Assembly: GCF_022539315.1 (NCBI RefSeq)
Contig: NC_066315.1
Location: forward strand, 99,863,990 to 99,927,989
Reading direction: 5' to 3'
Source: Serinus canaria
Lineage: Eukaryota > Chordata > Aves > Passeriformes > Fringillidae
DNA: 64,000 bases
Shown here: one piece after another, positions 1-12,800 of the stretch
Position numbering within the stretch: position 1 is the first letter of the stretch
Layout of the letters: each line of letters opens with the position of its first letter
Made by a program: the position numbers and the translations under genes
The notes under the pieces: model-generated
The model's input: only the letters and a program-made list of their open reading frames with translations
Told to the model about the DNA's origin: nothing
Databases searched by the model: none

Positions 1-3000
1 GGCAAGTACAGACTCGCCTACTTTAGGAATCAACTGATTATGGCTTGCATTAAAAAAATCAAAAAAAACCAAAATCCCCACCCAAACACATAATTGTGGT
101 AGTGCATTTTATGTGTCCTCCTAGAAGTTATTCTCTGTTTTTGCTTTTCTCTCCATTGTGTGTCCTCCTTTGGGCTCTGTGTTTCACAGAGGTCTCTGAG
201 ATGCTCAGTTGTCTGCACTCCTGTTGCCATCCTTCTTCCTCACCCTTCTCTTGGCATAGGATTGTCTCCCTGGTGAATGGTAGACAGACAGTGAAGAAAT
301 GGCTGTGACAGTCTAGGACTGGCTTCTTGAAATTTGACCAAGTGAGTAGTGTGAATTGCTCTGGGAGGGCTGATTTTAAAAAGCAAAGTAGAGCATCTGC
401 CTGACTCAGACCAGCTTGTGCTTCCCACGCTGGGCTGCATATGGTCCCTGGGACATGGACCCAGCATTGTATGTAGTGGGATGGCTGTGGGGCTGTCACC
501 AGCAAGAATGGTCCCTCAGCTGACACAGGGACTTTGTGGCTGAGGCTGAGCCTTTCTGGAGTTGATGTGCATGGGTATCAGCTCAGCAGAGATGGGAGTT
601 TGCTGTCCTGGAGCAGAGAGCTTCCCAGGCTCTGCAGCCCTGGGGTCTTTGGGCATGCTGGTGTGCAGCACAGAGAAGCTGCCTTCCTGGCAGTCCTTCC
701 TGCCAGTCCTGGGGTTGTGCTGGATGTCAGGGGCACTACAACCCCTGCCACACTCTCAGCAAAGGGATCCTTGCTCCACCAGCTCCTGCTTCCTCTGTCA
801 CTGCTTGTGCATGGCCACTGTTGAGTTATCATGGTTTGCCTCTTAGGGCAGTGGTGGAGTCCCATCCTTCCCTCTTAGCTGTATTTCACAGTGAACCCAA
901 GGATGCAGTGACCTCCGAATTAGGCACTCAGCCAGAGTAAAATACATTCTCATTTTATGAGTCAGCGGCTCTGATTCATTAAAACCATGGTCAGGCAGCC
1001 CCAGTCAGCCAGTAATGGTGTTCAGGGGTTCATTTACCCAGGAAGAGTCTGCTCAGTTGCGCCTTATGTTTCTAAATTTTTTTTTCTTTTACTTTAGGAG
1101 AAATATGCTCTTTCCTATGCTTACTAACACCTTAAAAAGGACAAACAGTGTCATGACTGCATAGAGATACTTCTTGTAAGTTAACTGCATTCTTGTATTT
1201 TTCAGGAAATTTTATTTTTCTTAGGAATATTATTTTAGTAATTTCATGTCTCACTGGGCTGTGACCTTGTACGAGTGCAACAATTGGGTCTTTAAGTTTC
1301 TTCTTTCAGGACATGTAAAAAAAACCTACGTGGTGTTGTCATACACCAATCTAAAGGATTCACACAAGTGTGTTTGTTCTGTGTTTTGTATTATATTAAT
1401 AATTATTTTATACTTAATAAAAAGCTGCTCATGCCTGAAAGTTAATTTCTCAAAGAATTTTTTTAAAATTTGGAAACTAATACGTTGACATTTACTTTTT
1501 CTTTGTTCAGAGGGAGAAGACTTATTTCTGGTGCCTTTGTTTCACTTAGTTTGTATGTTGTATTATCAAAATTTTTATTAATATTTCAAAATAGCAACTT
1601 AGCTTTGCCTTCTTATTTCTAGTTTGTTTTTATTTCAATATAAACATTTTTAAGGCAAAAATTAAAGGTGGATTTGTTTCAGTGGTCTCAGGAAAGGGGA
1701 AAACCTGCAGAATTTTTAAACACTTATTTGCTCTGTTTTTGAAAAGTGGAACGTGTTTGTCTGGACAACCGTGAAATACTGAAATGAGATAAACTATTGC
1801 AGCTATGGCTGCAATACTCTTGGGACTCCTTAGCCTTGTCCCCACTGGGAAGCTGACTCTTTGCTAGGAATTGTTGTGGGGTTTTTTAATCTTTTTTTCT
1901 TTGTAGCTGTGCTCATCTAAGAATTTTGAATGCTAGCATGGGCTGATTAGAACGGCCCTTTGTAAACATGTTGCTTTGATTTGGTGTATGCAGAACCTTA
2001 AACTGAATTTACATATAAACCAAACATAGCAGCAAAAAAAGATTCCCCTTAATTTTAGAAAGTAATGATGCAATCTGAGTTGGTCCTGGGTAACTGACAG
2101 TAGACTTGCTGGCTGTTACCCTTTTTCTGTTGGAGAAGGCTGCAACCTGTGAAAGGAGGGAAGAATTTTGCCCTGCTGTGATGACATGGAAAGTGTATAG
2201 TCTGGGGCCAGATGTGTGTGAAGGAAAAAGGGGCATTTATAGTGAAGTTGAGAGAGAGAACATGAAAGTGAGTGCACGAGAACAGTCGCTAAGTGGAGCA
2301 GAGACCATTTATTGATTTGGCAGGAAGAAGGAACAAAGCTTTGATAGGGAAGGATTTATGTAAATGGCATAATGCATCCTCAGATCTGCTTGCTAAGACT
2401 GCCTCCTAATAAACTGTCTACAGGGTCAGGGTGCCTCCTGTACTGCTGTATCAATTTTTTGGATTCTGAAAAATACCATATTTTTACATGCAAAACAATT
2501 AACATGTATAGAGGGTGGTATCAGCATTTGCTTGTGTATTATATCTGGTTTTGCTCTTGGAAACAGGGTTAATATGCATTAAAGGATATGCACAGAACTG
2601 CTTGTGTTTTTGTGTGCAGGTAAGGAAATCTGGTTTTGCAAAGCTGTGTGGTTACCAGTGGCTCAGTGACCAGGCTGAAAATTGTATTTGCATCTGTTCT
2701 TTTGTGATACAGTTAGCTTGTCATGTTTCTTTTACCATGAATAAGTTGCAGGCCTGTAGGACTGTCAGAAGCTGCTGTTCTTGCTGCTTGTTTTGTCAGT
2801 AATATAGTGACAGAAGGCTGGTAACAACTGAGTGCCCTTTTTGTTGGCACTCCAAGGAATACAGCGTGTATTAACAAGAAACAGCTATGAAAAATGCATG
2901 AAGTGCCAGGAACTACTGCAAACAAAGGTACTATAAACAGAGCCATCATAACCTGCTACACTTAGAGAGAGACTTTTTCTGTGGTAAAACATCAGCCCAT

Positions 3001-3807
3001 CTTATTGCCAAAAAATAAAAAGAAAAAAAAGGAAAGAAAAAACTCCTCCCGTTGAGCCATCCTCATGTGTTCTCTAAAGTCTGTCATCAGTTCTGTGTGA
3101 GCTTACACATCAGCACTGTGCTTAACACGTAGTTAGTGACAGCCCACCTTTGTCCACTCTCAGGTATGTCTGAATAAATTAGATCAGCTCGTTTCTTTTG
3201 AGACCTTCTGACTCATGAACGTGTTCTGCTTGCATGCTGAGGCAGTATATGGTCTCCACACAAACACACCAAACTCCACTTAGAAATCAAACCTTTGTTT
3301 GCCTTTCTCTTGCCTTCCTTGAGAATGTTTTTCCAGGCCTTGAATCACTCAAGGGTAAAACCCTGCTAAATCCCAATGAAAATTCCTTCATAGCAAATGT
3401 GTTCCTTTTTATTGCAGTGCAAAAACCCCTATTTCTTTTGCATAAATAGCTTTTGTTCTCTATTCACTCTTGGCTTTACTCTCCCACCTCTTACATGTTT
3501 ACAAATACTTGGTATTTTCTCTGTCTTTTGTTTGAATAAACAATTTGAAGTCTAGGTCTTCTACTAATTATCTGCCTTACTTTGGATTAAAGGATGGTAA
3601 TTGAATTGACAGGTACACTCCTGTCTAGATGTGGTTTTAGCAGTGAGTGACAGAATTCCTGTGCCAGTGAAGTAGTGTTTTATTGCACACTCTCTTCCAG
3701 TATAGCACTGTCATACTGGGTTTATTCCATCTGCTAATAGAGCAAACGCTGTTGTTTACAGTCACTCAACCATGTTTACAGCAGCTTGTTTTGTTGGACT
3801 GAATAAT

Positions 3808-3842
3808 TTTTGGTGTTACTAAGTATATTTTGGTGTTACTAA
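3808..3842. repeat. Short tandem duplication, 20-bp period
   Basis: TTTTGGTGTTACTAA occurs twice, 20 bp apart, with the linker GTATA between the copies. It is a small local duplication. Confidence 0.85.
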
Positions 3843-6730
3843 TTGTAATAGAATTCCTGTTCTTTCAGTCCTCAGAATCATGCAGTTCTGAGAGATGTGA
3901 TTTTTCCTCATATTAAGTGCAGCTCCCTGATCTGTGTTATTAGCAAGCTTCATTTTCACTTGCATTTTAATTGCCAAGTCAACTGACAAAAACAGTAGTG
4001 CCCATGCCAAGACTTGTCCTTGCGGAACTCTGCTGGTGATCTCTGCAGCTGGAAAGTATTTTCAGCATTACTCAGATCACTTCTGTAGCCACTTTCATTT
4101 TATAACTTTAGTCCTTGTTTTAATTTGTTTCCCATGTAAAATATCAGTTCAGTAAAGCTGAAATAGAAACAAACTGCAAACATACTGCAATTGTCTAGAC
4201 TGGTTAAGAACCTTATTATATGGGTCTGGCTTTGGTAAACCTAAATTTTTATACCTTTCCATGTCTGTTTTTCTTGCCTTAGAAGCTTCTTGTAAGATTT
4301 TTTTTGAATAGAAACTACAGAAGGATGACAATTTTTTCTTTACCCTATGTATTTGCACTTCTCTTCCTATGCTACCTTTACTGACTGATTAGAAGCTTTT
4401 TCCTACTAAATGAACTTTATTAATGAATCCTCCCTGTATGAAGAATAGACTTTTGGTTTAAACAGGTTAAACATGTTCTTAAATTTCCCCCCAGGCCACA
4501 CATACATGATTTTATTGTGCCTTTTTTTTTTGTCTTTAGTGCCCAATGAAGATTTTTTTTTCCTTAACATTTACGTAGTTAATGGTTCAGTTAATTCAAC
4601 TTCATGTCCCCTTTTTTTTGCCAGAGGAGCTTTTTACCAGAGTTAAATTATCATGTTGCCAGTAAAAATACCAGTAAAATATATTGCTGCAGAGTGGCTG
4701 AAAACTAGCAAAGCACCACCAAGTAGAGTTGTCAGGTGTGCATTACATAATTGCAAGCTATTTACCCGCTGTCACTGCTAACCTGCTGAATTGTGTGGCT
4801 GGCATGCTCCCATCTCCTCCAGGGGTAACCAAAACAAAGGTGGCACCAACATTGTGCACCTTGATGTGCTGAGAGCCTGCCATGCCATTTAAAAATAATA
4901 GAAGGTGCTGACAGATGGCATGAATGAATTGCATTAGAAAACCACCTGAAGAGAAAACCTTTCTAGCGACATTAACAATTAAAGAAATGGATGAGAAAAG
5001 TCATCATCCAGACTAATTATTTCTCTTTGTGCAGAGCAGTCGGGGTTTCCCTGCTGCATTAAAGGACTGAGGGGGTCCTATATTCTTCTGTATTTCTCTG
5101 GATATTGTCTGATTGCTTCAAAGTCAACCACAAGGGTTGCTGGAGAGAGCAAGTGAAAATATTTGCTCTCCCCTTCAATCTGCTTGGGTGGGCATGGTGC
5201 CTTTTCATAGCGTGCCCAGACCTCGACAGCCAGAGGTAACAGCTGACCACCAAACCTTGATTCTGTTTTGCATTAGCTTCAGTTTATTGATTATCACTCA
5301 GGAGCAAAACCAGAAATTGACTTGAAAAGCCCAATAGCTTTCTGAGTTCCCTCTGTGCATATAGATAATGCAAAGGTGTCTCATTGGAGGGAGGAAGGCT
5401 CCATCCATTTTACTTTGATGAGGAGCATTAAAGTAGAAGAGATACTAATAAATGAAGCAAATTATTCTAAAATATTTTCTTCCTAATAATTTACAGTATT
5501 GATGATATTTTCCTTTTACTTGTTTTTTTTGGTGCACAGTGAATAACTAGAAAGGTTTTCTTTTATCCCCTTCCATATTTTCAGTGTTATTTCAGTCCAG
5601 TCTCTCTGTTTATCTGAGATTAGGTACCTATGCAGAAAGTCAGTCATTATAAAATTAATATTCTTTTTATATACTTCTTTCACAGAAGAAAGAAAACAGA
5701 AGAGAGGAGATTGAAGATACCTTTGAAACAAAAGGTTAAAACATGGGAATTATTTTTTCAAGACTTTACATTCTTAAACAAGAGTTGGTCTGTTCTATCA
5801 CATTTACTGAGCAGAACTGTCATTAAATAAGGCTTCCTGAAGTCTTCTTCCTTTTAATTGAAAGCTCCTGAATGCAGACATTCTTAACTAGTGCATCATT
5901 AAACCAGAATTTATGTTAGTTTGGTCCCAATTTTCCATAGATATTTGCATCGAGACTAATGGTTCTTCTTAATTATTTAAATCCCTCTTTTTACTGTGCA
6001 TATTTTAAGACCACATAAACTTGATGTTCATGTTGAACACTTCAACATATTTTCCAGTCTTAGAGAAAATTTCCCATTATTTTCAGCTCTCTATTTAGAG
6101 ATGCAGAATGAACATTCAGTGGATACATCAGCAGAGCACTTGGGGGCGGGTGTGGAGGAGGCAGCAGTGCAAAGCTGAATTGACATCTGTTTCTTTTCAG
6201 AGCATACTTTGCAGGTGCAGGTAATCTAGTGACTTTTCCAAACTACTTCCCACCTGTTTACATAGTTCCCTTTGGGCCTGTGATGTAATCCTTCTACTGC
6301 ATGATGCAATGAAGGCAATTAAAAAGAAAGGGTAAAAAGAAAAGCAATGAAATTTTCACTTTTCTTTAACGTGTAAAAATGGAGCATGTAAAGGCCTTCC
6401 AACTTAATTGCATAATGCTTTTTTTTTAGCCTTCCTTCATTGGCAAAATACCTTTTTCATGGTTGCTGATGTATATAATCCTATTAGTAACTACAGTGGG
6501 CTGTTATGTTCTATTTATTGCAATTCAGGAATAGGTAGAGCATACTGAAGATAATGTCCTTTGAGCTATGGGTTTTGCTACTGTCCTAGCTTTTCAGAAA
6601 TCTTTTGCTTATTTTACAAAAATATTTATTGATGCTGTGTTAGTACTTTGGCAATTCCTATTGTGGTGGATTCTGTTCTCTAAGAGGATTTGTGCATCAC
6701 AGGCCAATTGCCTTAATTGTTGTGATTGTC

Positions 6731-6801
6731 TTTTCTCATTATACCTAGCTTCTCCCCATCCTACCAAAAGGGATGGTGAGAAGCTAGGTAAAATGAGAAA
6801 A
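6731..6801. repeat. Near-perfect inverted repeat, 31-bp arms, 9-nt loop
   Basis: The left arm (6731-6761, starting TTTTCTCATT) pairs with the right arm (6771-6801, ending AATGAGAAAA) at 29 of 31 positions. The mismatches are 6741/6791 (A-A) and 6755/6777 (C-T). The loop is 6762-6770. Pairing stops sharply at both outer ends. The arms are mixed sequence, not simple repeat, so the structure is not an effect of base composition. Confidence 0.95.
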
Positions 6802-8441
6802 TCCCAAAAATCCAAAATAGAAACAATTTTAGCCCTAAAACATACCAGCAAAGGTCCTCTTGCAAACTGGTGTTGTAGGAAGATGCTAAGGAAAGAACTC
6901 CTGTTAACAGAAATGAAGATAAAATCCACACAGAACATTTCTTATCTCCTTCCACCTGCTCTATTTGTGAAAATGTTCAAATGTGCAACAGAGTACCAAC
7001 CCAATATATAAATTGTTATAAATTTGAATTTCCTTGCTTTTTATGAGCCCTGGAAGTCAGGAAATGTGGCTTGTGAAGAATAAATGAAGCATGCAATATT
7101 TCTGTTAGAAACAACAAACATATCTTTATAAGTAAGGTGAACTTCTAATTTTGCATCATTTGTTAAACCGGAAAATGAGAATCCCAGGGCAAAAATTAAT
7201 TTCCAAAGCACAGGGGTCTAAGGTTATAGTCAAGATTAGTCAACACTGACTTTCCTAGTGCCAAAGCACAGGTCAAAGAACATCCTTATGGATAAGAGAT
7301 TAACGTAAAAAGCTTGCATGTATTAGAAGTTGAGTAAGTGGATTAAGTATCAACAGATGTTAGTTTAATTACAAGCAGGCTCTACTTGTTGGGGCTGAAA
7401 TGATGTGTTTGCTGCATTACAGAACAAGAAAATAGCCTGGGCTTCAGCTGTTTTACAGTATATCAATAACACATTCCTAATAGGCAGTGATAATTTGATA
7501 GCAAAGGCTATTGCAGTTCACAGGCTCCTTCTTCCCAAAGTAGTTCACCATCCCATCTTGAGACAGCAAGAGGGTGTTGAAGCAAGGGGAGGCCCTTGCC
7601 TGGCTCCTGCAGTAATTCCTAGGTCCCTGCCATCAGACAGGGCAGTCAGAAGGGGCTTTATGATCTATCCATAAGATCTAAGCTCACAGGTGAACTTTGC
7701 AAAGCAAAACTGTTCACGTCCTTCTTCCCTCTCCTTCTTATATCTTCACTGAATCCCCAAATTAATTCTTCTGTACAACTTTCATCTGCCATTAAATCTT
7801 TTCAGTGCAGGTCAATTAGAGGATCAGGTTTAATTTCTTCTAAAGGAGAAGAATTTCTTCTACTCTTTCATACTGCAGTTAGTTATGAATGATTCATTAT
7901 TCTATGTCTTTGGGCAGATTACTGCTTCAAGTGAGGTAGGTAAGGTTATGACATATTGACTAAAAATGCAATTATTTTGTCTAACTGGATTAATTCCAGG
8001 CTTAAGCTATCAAAAAGAACATGAGAAGCACTTTCAGATAAAACATAAGTCTAGAAATTAGGTATCCCCTGTTTAACTAGGGAACAGAGGGGCAAAGCAT
8101 TTACAATTCTTAGAATGCAGATAATATGTAATATTAAATTATAAACACAGTTTTGTGAGCAGGTGGAAATAAGGTGCTTTCATCTTTAATCTTAAGTATC
8201 AATTGAAATAAATCCATGCTAGAATGTTTCTTTGTGTCATGGCATTTAGAAAACTGAGGGAAATCCTTGGCATTTCTGAACAGAAGTTGTCTATGCCATG
8301 TTTACAGAAGCATACAAATCTTAACCAGGACTTTTATTAGTTGAAATTACATATTGTTGACGTTTAGGAAGGTCGATGGTTAATTTTTTTTTGCATTACT
8401 TTTTATTTATTACCTTGTCTACCAGTAAGTCTCCTGTGTAT

Positions 8442-8457
8442 ATCAGTAATTACTGAT
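8442..8457. repeat. Perfect 16-bp palindrome
   Basis: ATCAGTAATTACTGAT is its own reverse complement, with a central TAATTA core of the kind bound by homeodomain dimers. Function is not shown. Confidence 0.9.
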
Positions 8458-9600
8458 GTCATAAGTGTCCAACATTCTATAGATGTTATACTTAAAGCTT
8501 GTTTTCATTTGAGACACAAATATAATATGGTAGAGATTTTACAAATCCTTCCACTTTATGCAGATGTAGAATTAATCAGAATATATTCCTATTCACAACA
8601 GTCATATTCACTAGAAAGAAACACTGAAATTGAAATAACAATAATTTTAAAAACCAGCTGTCCTGGAGGTGGCTGATGGTGAATATCTGTTACAGTATTT
8701 TATGTAAAAACTATTAAATACCTTTTTAAAAATATCCACCGAAGCAAAACACCACAATGAATTTTGTTAATGACCAATATTAAAAAGGTAGATTTTGGAC
8801 AGAGAAAGACGCATATATTGGCATTTGCAAACCTTTTGAAGAGTCAGCATGGGAAATCAAATGAGATTGGAAATGTAGTTCTGATTCTTTTAATATCCTT
8901 TTCAAAATCTGTTTTGCATCATATTCATTTTAATATGTGGCTGTATTAGTGCAGCTGAAGATTTTAAGTCATAATGGTGAGCCTTTCATTTTTAACTCAA
9001 GTTACAGATTAAGAAAAATACAATTAATCCTTGTATCTAGATGTTTGTCTTTCAACCATCTGACATGACTCAGAGTGTAATTTATTAGTAATAATGGCTT
9101 GTTTTCATTAAAGTTCTAGATTTCTGTTATATTACATTTTCAGATCTGGTTTCTCAGGGTTTATTTAAATATTCATTAAAAAATGCTAGTGCAAAGTAAT
9201 ATTTGAATCCTTTGGAGGGCAAGCTTCTAACTCTGAATGTGGTATTTGAAATACTGGAAGCCACAAATGAGCTGTGCAGATACTGAAGATGAAGGCCATT
9301 TGCAGCATGTGCACCCACTTAAGTATTGGTACTGGTTAAGTAGCTTAGATTTTGGGGTTGGAGAGCTGAATTAAACTAATGCTTCTCATGGATCCTGTTA
9401 TGGAAATTCAGATATTTTTCCCCCCTTTCCTTGTGTCTTAGTAAGGGCCACAGGGATATGCTCCTCTTCTTCTGCCTCACTGGATAGAATTAGCAGGTTT
9501 TCTTGGTGGGTGCAAAAGAAGAGCATAGGCAGCTTTGGCATCCAGGGAAGGCAGGGACAAGATGGTGAGGGAGGGCAATGCAAGCCAAACTCAATTTCAG

Positions 9601-9618
9601 GGAAGCTTGCAAGCTTCC
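9601..9618. repeat. Perfect 18-bp palindrome
   Basis: GGAAGCTTGCAAGCTTCC is its own reverse complement and contains two AAGCTT sites. Symmetry ends at the next base on each side. Confidence 0.95.
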
Positions 9619-11740
9619 TGTTCTATAAATATAAAGGTAGACTCCATAGATTTTATTTATTTTTTTGAGGGCATTTGCTGTTGTCTTTTCTAGCTCTCTG
9701 AAATTTAAGGTTATCCTAGCTGTGACTGCTGATTCTCAGGACATGGATGTCTGTGTAATTCCAAAATGCTGTAGGAAAAAAATAAAATCTTTTTTACTGG
9801 AGACACTGTTCTTAACACTACTACTGAGCATAAAGAATGTTGGAAGGCCTTTTTGCCTTGTATCTTTCAGTCTGCTCATATCCATGGGATGTTACCATTT
9901 TCAGGAAATTTGAGAGTTTCCTGAGCTCCATAAAGTCTCCAAGCTCTTCTACGCCTTGTATTTAATTTTAGTTTAGGAGACTTGGGTTCAGAAAGATTTA
10001 TACACAGAAGGCAGTCATGATGATCTTTTCTTGAAGGTTTTTTTTGCCAGTTACAATTTAATTCATGCACACACCTCCTTCTTTACAAGGGAAGGAGATG
10101 TAAGTGGCAGGGATGGCAGTCCTAGCTCTTCCAAGTGACACATGAGATGATGGATCTAGTGTAACTTTCCTACAGATAATGGCTTTAATGCTTACCAGAG
10201 CTGCAGCCATCTGTCCTTCTCATGGCCTCCTAGCTTGCTTCCTTTCCTGAGTGCCTGGAGGTGCTGGGTGCTGTCTGGGAAGGGGAGAGCAGGAAGAAGG
10301 AGGGAAGAGGACATTGTTTGAAGAGTGGGTAGGTTTTACGTTAGATGTGCCAAGTGAGAAGGCAGTGATTTGACTCTTGTGTAGTTCAGAAGTGTATCTT
10401 TTGTAAAATACTGCAGTAAGGTCATCCATGTTAACAGAGCCTATTCTTAACTCCTGTGAGAAGTATTTTATGATACAGGTTTTGGGTGAAATACATCCCC
10501 TAATTTTTTTTTGGCTTGTGTATTACTTGTCAGTGTTTCAGCCTGTTTTCAGACCTTCTGCATGCAAGCACAAATGTCATAAAACTACAATATAAATATT
10601 TGCAGATGGATATAGCATTGGGACAGATGTTTATAATAAGCATTTTCTGAATACCCTCAAATTTCCTTTTGTCGGAGAAGAACACATGGATTCTTGGCTA
10701 TTTCACATCTCATCCCTACACACTGTGGTGAAGATTTAATTTTTTTTGTTCTTTGAGCTCTGGTTTAAGGCAAGAGAAATGTCTCTCTGGCACATAATAG
10801 TTAGGCAAGATCCCAGTGTTTTCAGTGGGTTTGGTGACAAAGTGCATTGATGATTCATGAAGAGGTTCAGTGTAAGTCCAAAAAGTTGCAGGTACTTGTA
10901 CCATGTGATAGCTAGAGGCTTTCTGGATGGCCTTTTCATACTAGTTAGCAGAGACAATAATTATTTTTTTTTTTTTTTTCTAATATTCTTTGTTTAAAAG
11001 TTTGCTAGATATTTTGTCATCTTCTAGCAACTAAAAACTTGGGACCGAGTTCTTGCAGGGGAAATCACTGAGGTCAGTAATTGAAGAATAGGGCAAGTAG
11101 GAAAAAAACTTGGTTAGACTTATGTCTCCTAATATCTTTCAGTTACCTAGCTTGTTTGGCAAGCTGTGATAGAAACAGTTGTCTGTTTCACTTCAATTCT
11201 CTCTCAAAAATAGCTTATAATACTTTGTCTCAGCTGTACTGATCATTGTGTGAAATAAATTACTTTGCGTGTGTGCCTATTTTAGAGATAAAGGTAAGTA
11301 AATTGTCATCAATGTTAAGTGATGATATCAATGTTAAGAAGGTTTTCTTAACTTCTGCCAGTCAAAATATGTGCTATTATCCCAATATCATATCACATCA
11401 CCTGTGTGCCACTTTTTTAGGAGACAATCCTGGCAAGTTTCCTGTTGAGATGTGATATGGAAATAGGTCTCAGATCTTTATTTTCTTTCTCAGAGTATTA
11501 ATTTGCTTTCACTTCCAAATGCGTCTAAATTTTGGTGCTTCACGATTCAATTAGATTAATTTGTATTGTTTTCTGTATTCTTACAAATTGTGTTTCACAT
11601 TAGCATGCTTGTGGATGATGGTTGGCATTCTTGGTATTTCCTGTCTTGCTTATGGCCATCCTTTTAAGCTGCTTGTGAAGCAAATTAGAAATCTCATAAA
11701 TAAACACATGATGGGTAGTATTTCGTTTTTGTCATATGCT

Positions 11741-11758
11741 AATCATGAAATCATGATT
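11741..11758. repeat. Inverted repeat, 8-bp arms, 2-nt spacer
   Basis: AATCATGA, AA, TCATGATT. A short structure that may well be chance. Confidence 0.85.
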
Positions 11759-11855
11759 TTCACAGTATTTTTCTGAACAGTAAGTATGTACAAGTCTTCC
11801 TTTTAGCCATGTTGAAATTTGGACAAGGAGAGAAAAAAGACTACTGCTTTTTTGC

Positions 11856-11877
11856 TTTTTTTTTTTTTTTTTTTTTT
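11856..11877. repeat. T homopolymer, 22 bases
   Basis: Uninterrupted T run. No recognisable retroposon body on either side. Confidence 0.9.
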
Positions 11878-12747
11878 AAATTCCAGAAAAATAGTCTCAT
11901 TTCAGAACAACTTAAAAATTAATTAATGCAGTAACAAGATACCTTTGAACCTGTTAAGAATGAACATTTGCCTTTTTTTTAACCATATGTAAAGACAGTG
12001 AATGATTTAATGATTCTGCTATAAAAGGAGTATGCTCTCTAGAATAAATTTCAAGTTTTGGTTGCATATAAATGATTGCAATTCACATAAATGAAGGAAA
12101 TTAGTAATAATTGGTTGGTATGTTAGGTATATTTGTTTTGAGTTTTAGAATGATGGAAATTAGAATTATTTTATTTGAGGGCTTGAGTTGAATTGTTGTC
12201 AACTTCCAAGACATGAACAAAACCCCTTTGTGTTCTTCTGTTAAAAATACCTTTAAAAATTTTTTGCTTTTGTGTAGAGAGTGATTAAATGTTTTCTCCC
12301 TGTACAGCATTTTATAATTTATTGCTTTCTTGTCATTAGGCAGGTGACATGTGACTTGTTACTGGAATTTTCATTTAGCTGAAAGCCAATAAAGCCCATT
12401 TCTTGAACAGTTATTGGAAAGAGCCAACCTGGACTAGTGAGCTCATGGAAGGTGTCAGTGGCTTCCCAGTGACAGGAAGTAACCAGGGTGGCACTGTGTG
12501 CCTGTGTCCCAAGGTCATTGAGCTTCTGCAGGTTCATTGATTTTTCCTCTTGGTTTTGTTGTGTAGCTCCAGCCCTGGAGCTGCCCTTGGATTACTTGGG
12601 AAGTGTGAGAGCTAATGAAGCCACAGGTTGGTCATTACTAAACTTTTGTGAAGAAAAAGAGTAGTGGAGGAGGTTACTAGCAAAAGGTGAGAATGTTTGT
12701 GCATGAAGTAGCTGAAATCATGGTGAATTTGAGGGTAGGTGGGGTGG

Positions 12748-12800
12748 TTTTTTTTTTGGTTTTTTTTTTTTTTTTGGTTTTTTTTTTTTTTTTGTTTTTT
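12748..12800. repeat. Long T tract broken by GG
   Basis: About 50 bases of T with single GG or G interruptions, preceded by GGGTAGGTGGGGTGG. The block contains only G and T apart from one A in the lead-in. Confidence 0.9.

Noticed and set aside
6568..7011. 147-codon open frame overlapping the hairpin
   Set aside because: No ATG-led homology; the opposite strand is open too because the arms are complementary. Better explained by the inverted repeat and chance.
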